From NCBI GenBank assembly GCA_947495075.1, contig CANLXH010000001.1, forward strand, positions 1,736,001-1,800,000: DNA of 64,000 bases, in the 5' to 3' direction. Shown here piece after piece: positions 33,337-41,142 of the stretch (its first letter is position 1; every line of letters begins with the position of its first letter). The notes beneath the pieces are model-generated. The model ran no database searches and was not told where the DNA came from. It worked only from the letters and a program-made list of their open reading frames with translations. The DNA comes from an uncultured Croceitalea sp. (lineage in GTDB: Bacteria > Bacteroidota > Bacteroidia > Flavobacteriales > Flavobacteriaceae). The position numbers were made by a program, and so were the translations under genes.

Positions 33337-34599
33337 TTAAGTTCCTCTAATGATCCGTACTGGGTCTATCTTTCTTGCCTTGTTGGAAGGTAAATATCCA
33401 GCAATGAAGGTCGATAATAACGCAAATGCAATTCCGATGAGATAATAGCCTAAATTAAAGTTCACAGGATACGTGGTTATGGTAGGCAAAGCTTCAGTAT
33501 TAAAAGGAGTATTATCTATTACTACGGATAATCCAAAACCAACAAGCAAACCGAACACTCCTCCTACGGTCCCTATAAGCATTGCTTGACTCATAAATAT
33601 TAGCTGTACATCTTTGCCAGAAAATCCTGTCGCTTTTAATATGGCAATATCTTTCATTTTCTCATAAATAAGCATATTCAGAATATTGTAAATACCAAAA
33701 CCAGCAACAATTAACAAGGTAATGGAAACGGCATATGTAATAAGGTTTCTAATATTTGAACCGGTTTCAAACTGGGCATTGGCCTCATTAATGTCCGTTG
33801 CCTTAATACCATACTGTTTCTCCAACCGTACCGCCATAAAAGCCGCTTTGCCGATATCAAAAAGTTTAATATTAATATCCGTAATATAATTCTTGGCCTT
33901 ACCTAGAATACGTTGTACTGTTTTAAGATTAGCAAAACTTTGAATATTATCTATTTCGGCAATTCCACTTTGATAAATACCTACTATTTTTAGTGGGAAT
34001 ATAGCTCCCGACACCGTGCTTATCTGTACTCTATCGCCAACAGATAAAGACATCTTTTTTGCTAGCCCCGAACCTAATAAAACACCGTTATCATTATTCT
34101 TTAATGCTTCAGGGGAACCTTCAACTATATTATCGCGTATATTGGAGAGCCGTATTTCTTCCATAATATCTACCCCAACCAAATTACCTCCTAGTTCAAT
34201 AGAACCTGATAGATAGAAAATCTGAGCTCGTAACTGTGGGGTTGCTCCTTTTACATTTGCATCTTTTTTTAAATAATTTAAAATGGGTAGCGCATTATGA
34301 ATTTTGAGCTGACTCTCCTTGGGTTTTACAGAATGTACCACATTGAACGCATCTTCAAATTGTTTGTATCTAGCAATGGGCTGTTGGCTAGAAGGTTCAA
34401 TCTCATTATAGATATGAATATGCGGGGTTTGGTTTAAAATCAAGTCATCAAGCATGGTGTTAAGTCCGGTCATAAAACTGACCAATGTTATGTAAGCCCC
34501 AATACCAAAAGTAACTCCTAATGTTGCTGTTGCTGTAGACTTTATCTTAGTTAAAAGATGTGTTTTGGCGATGCTTAAAATAACTTTCCAGTTAATCAT
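33337..34599 (-). CDS. FtsX-like ABC permease
   Basis: A 420-residue permease with one N-terminal helix (about 20-45), a large periplasmic domain (about 50-285) and three C-terminal helices (about 290-400), with the conserved MLIYEKMKDIAILKATGFSGKDVQLIF block. This is the MacB_PCD plus FtsX architecture. It overlaps the adaptor gene by 4 bp and should form a tripartite exporter with the ATPase and the lipoprotein adaptor; the exported substrate is unknown. Confidence 0.9.
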   Translation of the reverse strand: MINWKVILSIAKTHLLTKIKSTATATLGVTFGIGAYITLVSFMTGLNTMLDDLILNQTPHIHIYNEIEPSSQQPIARYKQFEDAFNVVHSVKPKESQLKIHNALPILNYLKKDANVKGATPQLRAQIFYLSGSIELGGNLVGVDIMEEIRLSNIRDNIVEGSPEALKNNDNGVLLGSGLAKKMSLSVGDRVQISTVSGAIFPLKIVGIYQSGIAEIDNIQSFANLKTVQRILGKAKNYITDINIKLFDIGKAAFMAVRLEKQYGIKATDINEANAQFETGSNIRNLITYAVSITLLIVAGFGIYNILNMLIYEKMKDIAILKATGFSGKDVQLIFMSQAMLIGTVGGVFGLLVGFGLSVVIDNTPFNTEALPTITTYPVNFNLGYYLIGIAFALLSTFIAGYLPSNKARKIDPVRIIRGT

Positions 34600-35702
34600 T
34601 CTTCTGGTTTTAACAGATATGTAGTTTCATCAATACCTTCCAAAATTTCGACTTTATCCAAATTTTGAAGTCCCGTTTTAACGGCAACAAGACCAGTTTT
34701 GGTCAATACTTTGTTCCCATCTATCAAATAGGTTTTTGGTATAACCATACTGCCTTCGCGCTCAGCAATAAGTATATTTCCTTCGCCGGAAAGCCCTGGA
34801 TATAATGTTTCAGGAGGGTTATCGAATTCTGCTTCCACAGTAAAGGTTTGGGAACGTTCATCTTTTCTTGGATATATTTTGTTCACTTTAGCCTCAAAAA
34901 CTTTTGTTCCATATGCATCCAAAGTAATTAGGGCTTTTTGCCCGAGGGCCAATTTTACGATATCAACTTCATCCACCAATAGCTCTATAATGAATTTCTT
35001 TTCACTACCTACAGCAGCAAGTGGTTCCATGGTAGTTACTATTTCACCAGGTTGCTTATAAAGTGCGTATACCTTTCCGTTTATCTTACTTGATACCGTA
35101 AAATCCTTAGTGGTAATTTGTGCAGTTTTGTAATTATTGTTGGCTTGTTGCACTTTTGTTCGCAACTCATTTTGCGTGCGCTCATAGTCACTTTTCAACA
35201 ATTGTAGGTTGTTCTGTGAAAGTTCAAAAGTCAATTGTCGATTATCAAATTCGATTTTTGAGCCTATATTTTGCTCCCATAACCGTTTTTGACGATAATA
35301 ATTAATGGAATCATTTTTAAATTTAAGCTTTGCTGCAGTAATCTGGTCTTGAATACCTTTAAGTATGCCTGAACTACTGTTATAATTATCCTTTGCAAGC
35401 TGATAGGCAAGTTTTGCATTGTCGGCATTCAGTTCTGGAGTGGTATTGATGACTTGAAGAATAATGTCGCCTTTTTGTACAAGCGTTCCTTCCTCTACAA
35501 AATTTTTATCTAAAATACCCGCAATACTGGCGTATGCTTCATATAAGCTGTCTGGTTGAATTGTGACAGATGAATATACCGATTCTGTAATCGTAGTTTT
35601 TTCCGGAAGTATCTTTTCATGTTTTGAACCACAAGCTGCTATCAACAGTACACCTAGAACAGAAAACCATATTAAAATCGTGTATCGCTGCCGAACTACC
35701 AT
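34596..35702 (-). CDS. periplasmic adaptor (HlyD/MacA-like) lipoprotein
   Basis: A 368-residue membrane-fusion protein with a signal and lipobox-like IAACG. It has a barrel-sandwich half motif (YASIAGILDKNFVEEGTLVQKGDIIL), a long helical hairpin (about 110-200), the second half (GKVYALYKQPGEIVTTMEPLAAVGS) and a beta-barrel domain (IELLVDEVDIVKLALGQKALITLDAYG). It links the inner-membrane MacB-like permease to an outer-membrane channel. It starts the operon and is divergent from pfkB with a shared operator. Confidence 0.9.
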   Translation of the reverse strand: MVVRQRYTILIWFSVLGVLLIAACGSKHEKILPEKTTITESVYSSVTIQPDSLYEAYASIAGILDKNFVEEGTLVQKGDIILQVINTTPELNADNAKLAYQLAKDNYNSSSGILKGIQDQITAAKLKFKNDSINYYRQKRLWEQNIGSKIEFDNRQLTFELSQNNLQLLKSDYERTQNELRTKVQQANNNYKTAQITTKDFTVSSKINGKVYALYKQPGEIVTTMEPLAAVGSEKKFIIELLVDEVDIVKLALGQKALITLDAYGTKVFEAKVNKIYPRKDERSQTFTVEAEFDNPPETLYPGLSGEGNILIAEREGSMVIPKTYLIDGNKVLTKTGLVAVKTGLQNLDKVEILEGIDETTYLLKPEE

Positions 35703-35723
35703 AAACTATTTATTGGGTAAAAG

Positions 35724-35797
35724 CGAAGTTATCCTAGTCAAGCAAGTTAGGGAATGATAATTGTCATGATTTTAAAATTGGGAAGCCCTTAGATTTG
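35724..35797. promoter_or_regulatory. FNR-type operator between efflux operon and pfkB
   Basis: TGAT-AATT-GTCA (35755-35766) has TTTG in a perfect TAGATTTG at 35790-35797 towards pfkB. On the other side TAACTTCG at 35731-35724 matches at the same distance with one mismatch in the TTTG half, so control of the efflux operon is less certain. Confidence 0.82.
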
Positions 35798-35820
35798 GTA
35801 TAAAATAGGCTTGTTGACAA

Positions 35821-36798
35821 ATGAATAACATTATCACCCTTACCGTAAATCCAGCAGTAGATAAAAGCACTAAAGTAAAAGGTATTCGCCCAACGAGCAA
35901 ACTACGTTGTAAACGCCCCACCTATGAAGCTGGTGGAGGCGGAATAAATGTATCTCGTGTTATTAAGGAACTAGGAGGTGAATCTAAGTGTTTCTTTTTA
36001 GCTGGAGGTTCAACAGGTGGTCATTTAAAAATTTTGTTAGAAAAACAAGGAATAGAACATCAGGCTATTCCTATTCAAGGATGGACCCGTGAAAATCTTT
36101 CGGTAACAGATACTACAAACAATCAACAATACCGTTTTGGGATGCCCGGTCCACAGGTGCATGAAAAGGAATGGAAAGTTCTATTGGAAAAAGTGAAGAA
36201 CACAGTTTCAAAAGGTGATTTTTTTATAGCTAGCGGAAGTCTTTCGTCCGGTATTCCATTTGATTTCTATGCAAGACTTAGTAGTATTGTTAGCAATGTA
36301 AATGCAAAATTTGTATTGGATACTTCTGGCGAAGCCCTTAAACAGGCCGCGGAACAAGGTGCTTATCTTATAAAACCAAATTTAGGTGAACTGGCCATAC
36401 TATGTGGTGTTTCTTCAATTTCCGTAATGAACCTTGAAACTACAGTGCAACATTGCCTAGAAAAGTATCCTATTGAAATCCTTTTGGTCTCATTGGGAGC
36501 AAAAGGTGCACTAATAGCTTATGAAAATAAAATTTTGCAGTTACCCGCACCAACTGTGCATCACCAGAGTACCATAGGCGCAGGTGATAGTATGGTCGCA
36601 GGAATGGTTTATGGACTATATACCAAAAAAAGTATTGCGGATGCTACACGTTTAGGTATCGCATGTGGAACGGCTGCAACCATGACACAAGGCACCGAGC
36701 TCTGTAAAAGAAAAGACCTAGAAGAACTGTATAAATGTATGAAGCCTAAAGAGCCTAAAGAGCCTAAAGAGCCTAAAATTAAATTAATATCTGATTAA
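35821..36798 (+). CDS. pfkB: PfkB family sugar-phosphate kinase (1-/6-phosphofructokinase II type)
   Basis: A 325-residue PfkB-family kinase. It starts ITLTVNPAVDKSTKV as in PfkB and FruK. It has the GGGGINVSRVIKELGG substrate loop (about 39-54), KPNLGEL (about 189-195), and the catalytic block STIGAGDSMVAGMVYG (GAGD base). The likely reaction is phosphorylation of fructose-6-phosphate or a related sugar phosphate. The last residues consist of EPK repeats that are not part of the fold. The promoter has the shared operator, as expected for glycolysis under anoxia. Confidence 0.88.
   Translation: MNNIITLTVNPAVDKSTKVKGIRPTSKLRCKRPTYEAGGGGINVSRVIKELGGESKCFFLAGGSTGGHLKILLEKQGIEHQAIPIQGWTRENLSVTDTTNNQQYRFGMPGPQVHEKEWKVLLEKVKNTVSKGDFFIASGSLSSGIPFDFYARLSSIVSNVNAKFVLDTSGEALKQAAEQGAYLIKPNLGELAILCGVSSISVMNLETTVQHCLEKYPIEILLVSLGAKGALIAYENKILQLPAPTVHHQSTIGAGDSMVAGMVYGLYTKKSIADATRLGIACGTAATMTQGTELCKRKDLEELYKCMKPKEPKEPKEPKIKLISD
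36744..36777 (+). repeat. 9-bp tandem repeat in the pfkB tail
   Basis: The unit CCTAAAGAG is repeated about 3.7 times (36745-36777), encoding K-E-P steps at the C-terminus of PfkB. Because the unit is a multiple of 3, slippage would change the tail length without a frameshift. Confidence 0.85.
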
Positions 36799-36808
36799 AA
36801 AGCAAAAC

Positions 36809-36850
36809 TGATAAATATCATTTTTTAAGCTTCGGATATGGTATAGTTTA
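36809..36850 (+). promoter_or_regulatory. FNR-type operator ahead of a non-coding stretch
   Basis: TGAT-AAAT-ATCA (36809-36820) lies 10 bp behind the pfkB stop. A -7-like TATAGTTTA ends at 36850, one base nearer than the standard distance. No coding gene starts for another 420 bp. Confidence 0.68.
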
Positions 36851-36856
36851 GAGGTA

Positions 36857-37254
36857 TTAATAAGAAAATTGTTCTTTGAAACATAATGGTTACAAAAAAT
36901 TAGGATACTACAGCAATGTTAGTATCCTAGTGGGAAATTCAAATTAAAAATCTCGTAGACCTTTTAAGAGGTAGTCTATTAAAGCAGATTTTGATTTCTT
37001 ATTATAAGTGGACCGATTTTTTAATGAGATGAACCACAGAAGGGACTGGGATGTATAAATATTCCAGTCCCTTATATAACTTTTAATGATATAAGATTTG
37101 CGATAAGAAAATAGCAAATTGAAATAAGAGTGATGGTCGTTTATAAATTTTATTTTCAATGGATTGGCAATAATCTTTTGATTATATAAGGTGTAAGTAA
37201 ACTTAGTCACTTTGAGAAAACAGGTATGTTTATTAAACATACCTGTTTTTATTT
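36857..37254 (+). ncRNA. candidate structured non-coding RNA or long leader of DUF302/hpf
   Basis: The 475-bp gap between pfkB and the DUF302 gene has no convincing open frame. On the plus strand it holds an operator promoter, then a perfect 10-bp hairpin (TAGGATACTA/TAGTATCCTA, 36901-36929), a weaker one (36956-36978), a second perfect 10-bp hairpin (AAGGGACTGG/CCAGTCCCTT, 37040-37073) and a strong terminator (37217-37254). It matches no RNA family I know. Either a stand-alone small RNA of about 400 nt or a leader that controls the two genes behind it is possible. The 5' end is estimated from the promoter. Confidence 0.5.
37217..37254 (+). terminator. strong intrinsic terminator upstream of DUF302
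   Basis: A 15-bp perfect stem with a 3-nt loop (AACAGGTATGTTT at 37219-37231 pairs with AAACATACCTGTT at 37235-37247, extended by AA/TT outside) ends in TTTTTATTT. It lies 20 bp before the ATG of the next gene. Confidence 0.85.
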
Positions 37255-37273
37255 ATAAAAACATAAAAATGAG

Positions 37274-37663
37274 ATGAAATATTATCATGAAAAAAAACTC
37301 AAAAATCTCAGTTTCGACACGGCCATCGAAAAAACCATAGCTACTTTAAAAGCTGAAGGTTTTGGTATAATCAGTGAAATTGACATAACATCCATAATGA
37401 AACAGAAATTAAATATAGATTTTCACAATTATAAAATCTTAGGCGCCTGTAGTCCAGATTTCGCCTATAAAGCTTTACAAGCAGAAGATAAAATAGGAAC
37501 ACTATTGCCTTGTAATGTCATAGTCCAAGAAAAAGAATCAGGTATGGTAGAAGTTGCTGCAATTGACCCAATGGCATCAATGCAATCCGTAATCAACATG
37601 AAAATATTAAATGTGGCAGAAGACGTAAGCCATAAATTAGAAAAAGCTATCAATTCTTTATAA
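37274..37663 (+). CDS. DUF302 domain protein
   Basis: A 129-residue protein of the DUF302 family: SFDTAIEKTIATLKAEGFGIISEIDI, then YKILGACSPDFAYKALQAEDKIGTLLPCNVIVQE and AAIDPMASM. DUF302 proteins are small alpha/beta proteins of unknown role, common next to USP and redox genes. It starts 20 bp behind a strong terminator and is followed after 1 bp by an HPF-like gene, so the pair is probably cotranscribed. Confidence 0.85.
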   Translation: MKYYHEKKLKNLSFDTAIEKTIATLKAEGFGIISEIDITSIMKQKLNIDFHNYKILGACSPDFAYKALQAEDKIGTLLPCNVIVQEKESGMVEVAAIDPMASMQSVINMKILNVAEDVSHKLEKAINSL

Positions 37664-37664
37664 C

Positions 37665-37964
37665 ATGAAAATAAATATTCAGTACGTGCAAATGGCAACT
37701 AGTGATTCTTTAAGCCAAATTATTACCAAAAAATTAGAAAAATTATACCACAAATTCAATTGGATTATAAAAGCAGAGGTATTCTTGAAACTAGGGAATA
37801 GTACCTCACCAGAAAAACAAATTTGCGAAATCGAACTTAGTGCCCCAGGTCCAAGATTATTTGCCACTTCTACATCTACTAATTTTGAAAAAGCAGCAGT
37901 TGCTACCATCAAAGACCTTGAGCGTCAATTAAGAAAAAGAAAACAGATACTGAAGAGTCATTGA
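37665..37964 (+). CDS. hpf: short ribosome hibernation factor (HPF/RaiA family)
   Basis: A 99-residue protein: KINIQYVQMATSDSLSQIITKKLEKLYHKF, a middle strand AEVFLKLG, then ICEIELSAPGPRLFATSTSTNFEKAAVATIKDLERQLRKRK. This is the short HPF/RaiA fold that binds the 30S decoding site and silences ribosomes during stasis. It pairs with a DUF302 gene in an operon that lies inside the proposed low-oxygen regulon, in agreement with a dormancy function. Confidence 0.88.
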   Translation: MKINIQYVQMATSDSLSQIITKKLEKLYHKFNWIIKAEVFLKLGNSTSPEKQICEIELSAPGPRLFATSTSTNFEKAAVATIKDLERQLRKRKQILKSH

Positions 37965-37984
37965 TTTTGATTCTATTGCCAATT

Positions 37985-38398
37985 TTATTCTGGATAAAAA
38001 AGTAACTGGAGTTTACCAAGCATCATGAGTTCAGATTTGTTTTTTCCTGCAAATGAACTTGCAATACTAGCTGAAGTTTCTATAATCAGTTTTTTTATCT
38101 TGTCCGTAAAAATAGTCTTATGTTCTTGGTAAAAATCATTGAACTCTTTAAAACACTCAGAACCCGTTTTTTCATTCTCTAAAAGCCAGTCAAAAACAAT
38201 TTCTATTTGAAAAGCAGAATCCGTACCATATTCATCCTCAATGTCGTCTAATGGAATCCATTTCTCACGAACCATTGCTTTCAATTTGTCTATCTCCTTG
38301 GTATGCACAGAACCATCTGCCATGGAAATAGCAAAGAAAAGATTCCCTATTTTTTGATAGAATTTATTGCCTACAGTATTTGAATAAGATGTCCTCAT
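37985..38398 (-). CDS. TerB-like helical protein
   Basis: A 137-residue, all-helical protein with a TerB-like start (GNLFFAISMADGSVHTKEIDKLKAMV, about 18-43) that includes the metal-binding acidic D-G-x-x-x-x-x-E pattern. The rest is helical without further motifs. TerB domains occur in tellurite resistance and stress proteins. The promoter has the shared operator and a perfect TAAATTTG -7 element. Confidence 0.65.
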   Translation of the reverse strand: MRTSYSNTVGNKFYQKIGNLFFAISMADGSVHTKEIDKLKAMVREKWIPLDDIEDEYGTDSAFQIEIVFDWLLENEKTGSECFKEFNDFYQEHKTIFTDKIKKLIIETSASIASSFAGKNKSELMMLGKLQLLFYPE

Positions 38399-38419
38399 TG
38401 TTTATAAGATTTAATATGC

Positions 38420-38462
38420 CAAATTTATACATGAGGCTGCACTATAACTATGACAGAAATCA
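38420..38462 (-). promoter_or_regulatory. FNR-type operator and -7 element, TerB-like gene
   Basis: TGAT-TTCT-GTCA on the minus strand (38462-38451) is followed after 27 nt by TTTG in TAAATTTG (38427-38420). On the plus strand the same site is only about 14 nt before the likely -7 element (TATCTTTA, 38473-38480) of the histidine kinase gene, where it would overlap the -33 region. Confidence 0.83.
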
Positions 38463-38485
38463 GTTATTAGTTTATCTTTAAGGGT

Positions 38486-39991
38486 ATGAAAGTGTTCGAA
38501 AAAAACAGTAATATCTTCAAACTATTATCAGAAGCGGTTTCTGAGGGTATTATTGTTGTTAATGACAAACAAATGATTGTGGCTGCCAATGGGGCTGCGA
38601 ATAAAATGTTTGGTTATGCAGATGAAGAACTTATAGGTATACCTTTGGATACGCTTATTCCATCTCAACACCACAAATCACATGTCGGACATTTTAAAGG
38701 ATTTCTAAAAGGTAGTGAAAAGAGGCAAATGGGTAGCGGTCGCAACCTCTGCGGTGTAAAAAAGAACGGCAATCAATTTCCTGTAGAAGTTGGTTTAAAT
38801 CCGTTTAAACTCTATGGTAATACCTACATCATGGCCTTGATGACAGATATTACCGAAAGAAAAAAAGCTGAGGAGGAGTTAAGCCACTGGTTTCAGATTT
38901 TCAATGAATCTTTGAATGAAATCTATGTGTTCGATGCTACTACTTTTAAGTTTATTAATGTAAACCACGGTGCCCAAATAAACATTGGCTATAATCTGGA
39001 AGAATTAGGGAACATGGCTCCTGCAGACATTAAACCCAATTTTAACGAGGGTACATTTAGAAAACTAGTTGAACCCCTCGCCACTGGAAAGGAAGCAAAA
39101 ATGGAGTTCGAAACCATGCACCAACGAAAAGATGGTTCTTCCTATCCTGTAGAAGTACACTTACAACTTTCCAATATTGGTGATAGAAAGATTTTTGTTG
39201 CCATTATTTTAGACATTACAGAACGTAAAGCTTACACCGAAAATCTGGAAAGAAAAGTTGCAGAACGCACGGAACAATTGGAAGATGCCCTCGCGGCAGA
39301 AAAAGAACTTGGAGAGCTAAAAACAAAATTTCTTTCTCTAGTATCTCACGAGTTTAAAACACCTTTGAGTAGTATTTTGACATCTACAACCCTATTGTCA
39401 AAATACACTAAAACAGAACAACAGCAAAAGAGGAATAAGCATTTAAATACCATAAAAAGTAAAGTAAAGTATTTGGACAATATCCTTAATGACTTCCTTT
39501 CCGTAGAAAGGTTAGAATCTGGCAAAGTAAATTACAAATATGCTACCTTCTCGTTAAGTAAAGTAATCAACGAAGTAGTCTATGATTCTAATATGTTGTT
39601 AAAGGAAGGGCAACAAATAGCATACCCACAAGACATAGACGATATCACCCTTAATTTTGACGAAAAAATATTGGAATTAGCACTTTCCAATCTTGTCCAT
39701 AATGCCATTAAATATTCTTCTGAAAACACTAAAATTGACATTAAGGTGAGTGAAACCAAAGAATATATTTCTTTGATTATCATTGATAAGGGTATTGGGA
39801 TTCCAAAGGCAGAGCAAAAATTTATATTCGAACGCTATTTTAGGGCTGGTAACGCCTTACTGAGCCAAGGTACGGGTATTGGTTTAAACATAGCAAAACG
39901 CCATTTAGAAAATTTAGGTGGTGACATAACATTCACCAGTGTTGAAAACAAAGGCACTGAATTTAGAATTATGATTCCTCTAAATCTATAA
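38486..39991 (+). CDS. PAS-PAS sensor histidine kinase
   Basis: A 501-residue kinase without transmembrane segments, so probably cytosolic. PAS 1 is at about 8-125 (IFKLLSEAVSEGIIVVNDKQMIVAANGAANKMFGY), PAS 2 at about 130-245, a coiled segment (ENLERKVAERTEQLEDALAAEKEL), HisKA with H288 in VSHEFKTPLSS, and an ATPase with NLVHNAIKYSS, DKGIGIP and GTGIGLNIAK. The PAS domains could bind heme, flavin or another ligand; no ligand residue is evident. The partner response regulator starts 10 bp downstream. Confidence 0.93.
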   Translation: MKVFEKNSNIFKLLSEAVSEGIIVVNDKQMIVAANGAANKMFGYADEELIGIPLDTLIPSQHHKSHVGHFKGFLKGSEKRQMGSGRNLCGVKKNGNQFPVEVGLNPFKLYGNTYIMALMTDITERKKAEEELSHWFQIFNESLNEIYVFDATTFKFINVNHGAQINIGYNLEELGNMAPADIKPNFNEGTFRKLVEPLATGKEAKMEFETMHQRKDGSSYPVEVHLQLSNIGDRKIFVAIILDITERKAYTENLERKVAERTEQLEDALAAEKELGELKTKFLSLVSHEFKTPLSSILTSTTLLSKYTKTEQQQKRNKHLNTIKSKVKYLDNILNDFLSVERLESGKVNYKYATFSLSKVINEVVYDSNMLLKEGQQIAYPQDIDDITLNFDEKILELALSNLVHNAIKYSSENTKIDIKVSETKEYISLIIIDKGIGIPKAEQKFIFERYFRAGNALLSQGTGIGLNIAKRHLENLGGDITFTSVENKGTEFRIMIPLNL

Positions 39992-40001
39992 AAGCAAGGC
40001 A

Positions 40002-41054
40002 ATGAAAAAAGTACTCCTCATTGAAGACGATTTTTCCTTACGTGAAAACACTGCCGAAATATTGGAACTTTCTGGGTACAATATTACCATGGCATCAAAT
40101 GGTAAAATTGGTGTAGAACTTGCAAAAACACATATACCGGATATTATCGTGTGTGATATTATGATGCCAGAATTGGATGGTTATGGCGTGCTCCAAGAAC
40201 TATCTGCAAATGACGAAACAAAGCATATCCCTTTTATCTTTTTATCGGCCAAGACTGAACGTTCTGAAATAAGAAAAGGAATGGATTTGGGAGCAGATGA
40301 TTATTTAACCAAACCTTTTGAGGAAGAAGAGTTGTTGAGTGCATTGGAAAGTAGACTGGCAAAAGCTGAACTGCTTTCAAACATGACTGCTGCCCAATCA
40401 TTACATTCAGGAGATTCCGAAGAACAGATGCGTACATTGCATGAACTGAAGAATTTTTTTGATGACAACGGTACTATCAAAAATTTTGTCAAGGACGAAC
40501 AGATTTTTAGTGAAGGTTTACATTCTAATTCTATCTATTTATTGCTAAAAGGAGTTGTTAAGTGCTATAAAATGGATGAAGACGGTAAAGAATTGATTAC
40601 GGGGCTTTATAGCGCAGATGATTTTTTAGGTTTTACTTCTTTCATGGAAAATATCCCCTACCAAGAAACGGCTACAGCTGTAGAAGATACTGAAGTAGCA
40701 GGAATTTCAAAGTCCGAATTAAAGGATGTTTTACGTAAAAATCAAAACGTTTCTTTGGAACTAATGGAATTGTTGACCGATAACATAACCGACATTAAGC
40801 AACAACTCTTACAGATGGCCTATAGTTCTGTTAGAAGGAAAACAGCACAGACCCTTTTACAATTCTCTAAAATACTGAACAAGAAAAAAGACGAACCTAT
40901 TCGTATTTCCAGAAGCGACCTAGCTAGTGTAGCAGGCATAGCTACTGAAAGTCTTATAAGAACACTCTCCAATTTTAAAAAAGAAGGTTTAATAGAAATT
41001 GAAGGCAGAAACATTAGGATTCTGAAATTGGACGCTTTACAAGATGTTGATTAA
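40002..41054 (+). CDS. response regulator fused to a Crp/Fnr domain
   Basis: A 350-residue fusion: REC domain 1-122 with phospho-acceptor D52 (VCDIMMPELDGYG) and K in LTKPFEEEE, then a Crp-type beta-roll (about 155-265, SEGLHSNSIYLLLKGVVKCYK), and a C-terminal HTH_Crp (about 285-345). The recognition helix is VAGIATESLIRTLSNF, nearly identical to that of the FNR-like protein at 3453-4142, so both probably bind the same operator. Signal input would come from the PAS kinase next door. REC-Crp fusions are known but uncommon. Confidence 0.9.
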   Translation: MKKVLLIEDDFSLRENTAEILELSGYNITMASNGKIGVELAKTHIPDIIVCDIMMPELDGYGVLQELSANDETKHIPFIFLSAKTERSEIRKGMDLGADDYLTKPFEEEELLSALESRLAKAELLSNMTAAQSLHSGDSEEQMRTLHELKNFFDDNGTIKNFVKDEQIFSEGLHSNSIYLLLKGVVKCYKMDEDGKELITGLYSADDFLGFTSFMENIPYQETATAVEDTEVAGISKSELKDVLRKNQNVSLELMELLTDNITDIKQQLLQMAYSSVRRKTAQTLLQFSKILNKKKDEPIRISRSDLASVAGIATESLIRTLSNFKKEGLIEIEGRNIRILKLDALQDVD

Positions 41055-41082
41055 CCTACTAAAAATACGCATAATAGCTAAA

Positions 41083-41125
41083 TGATATTTATCATATTTT
41101 AAACCTATTGGCAATTTTACATTTG
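41083..41125 (+). promoter_or_regulatory. FNR-type operator and -7 element, usp
   Basis: TGAT-ATTT-ATCA (41083-41094) is followed after 27 nt by TTTG in TACATTTG (41118-41125). The predicted transcript start near 41132 rules out the GTG at 41134 as a comfortable start and supports the ATG at 41143. Confidence 0.88.
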
Positions 41126-41142
41126 TACCGATAGTGTTTATT

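Noticed and set aside
36944-37240. Minus-strand open frame of 98 codons in the gap after pfkB
   Set aside because: The composition is that of random AT-rich translation, there is no start context, and it runs antisense through the hairpins and the terminator. It has no recognisable domain.
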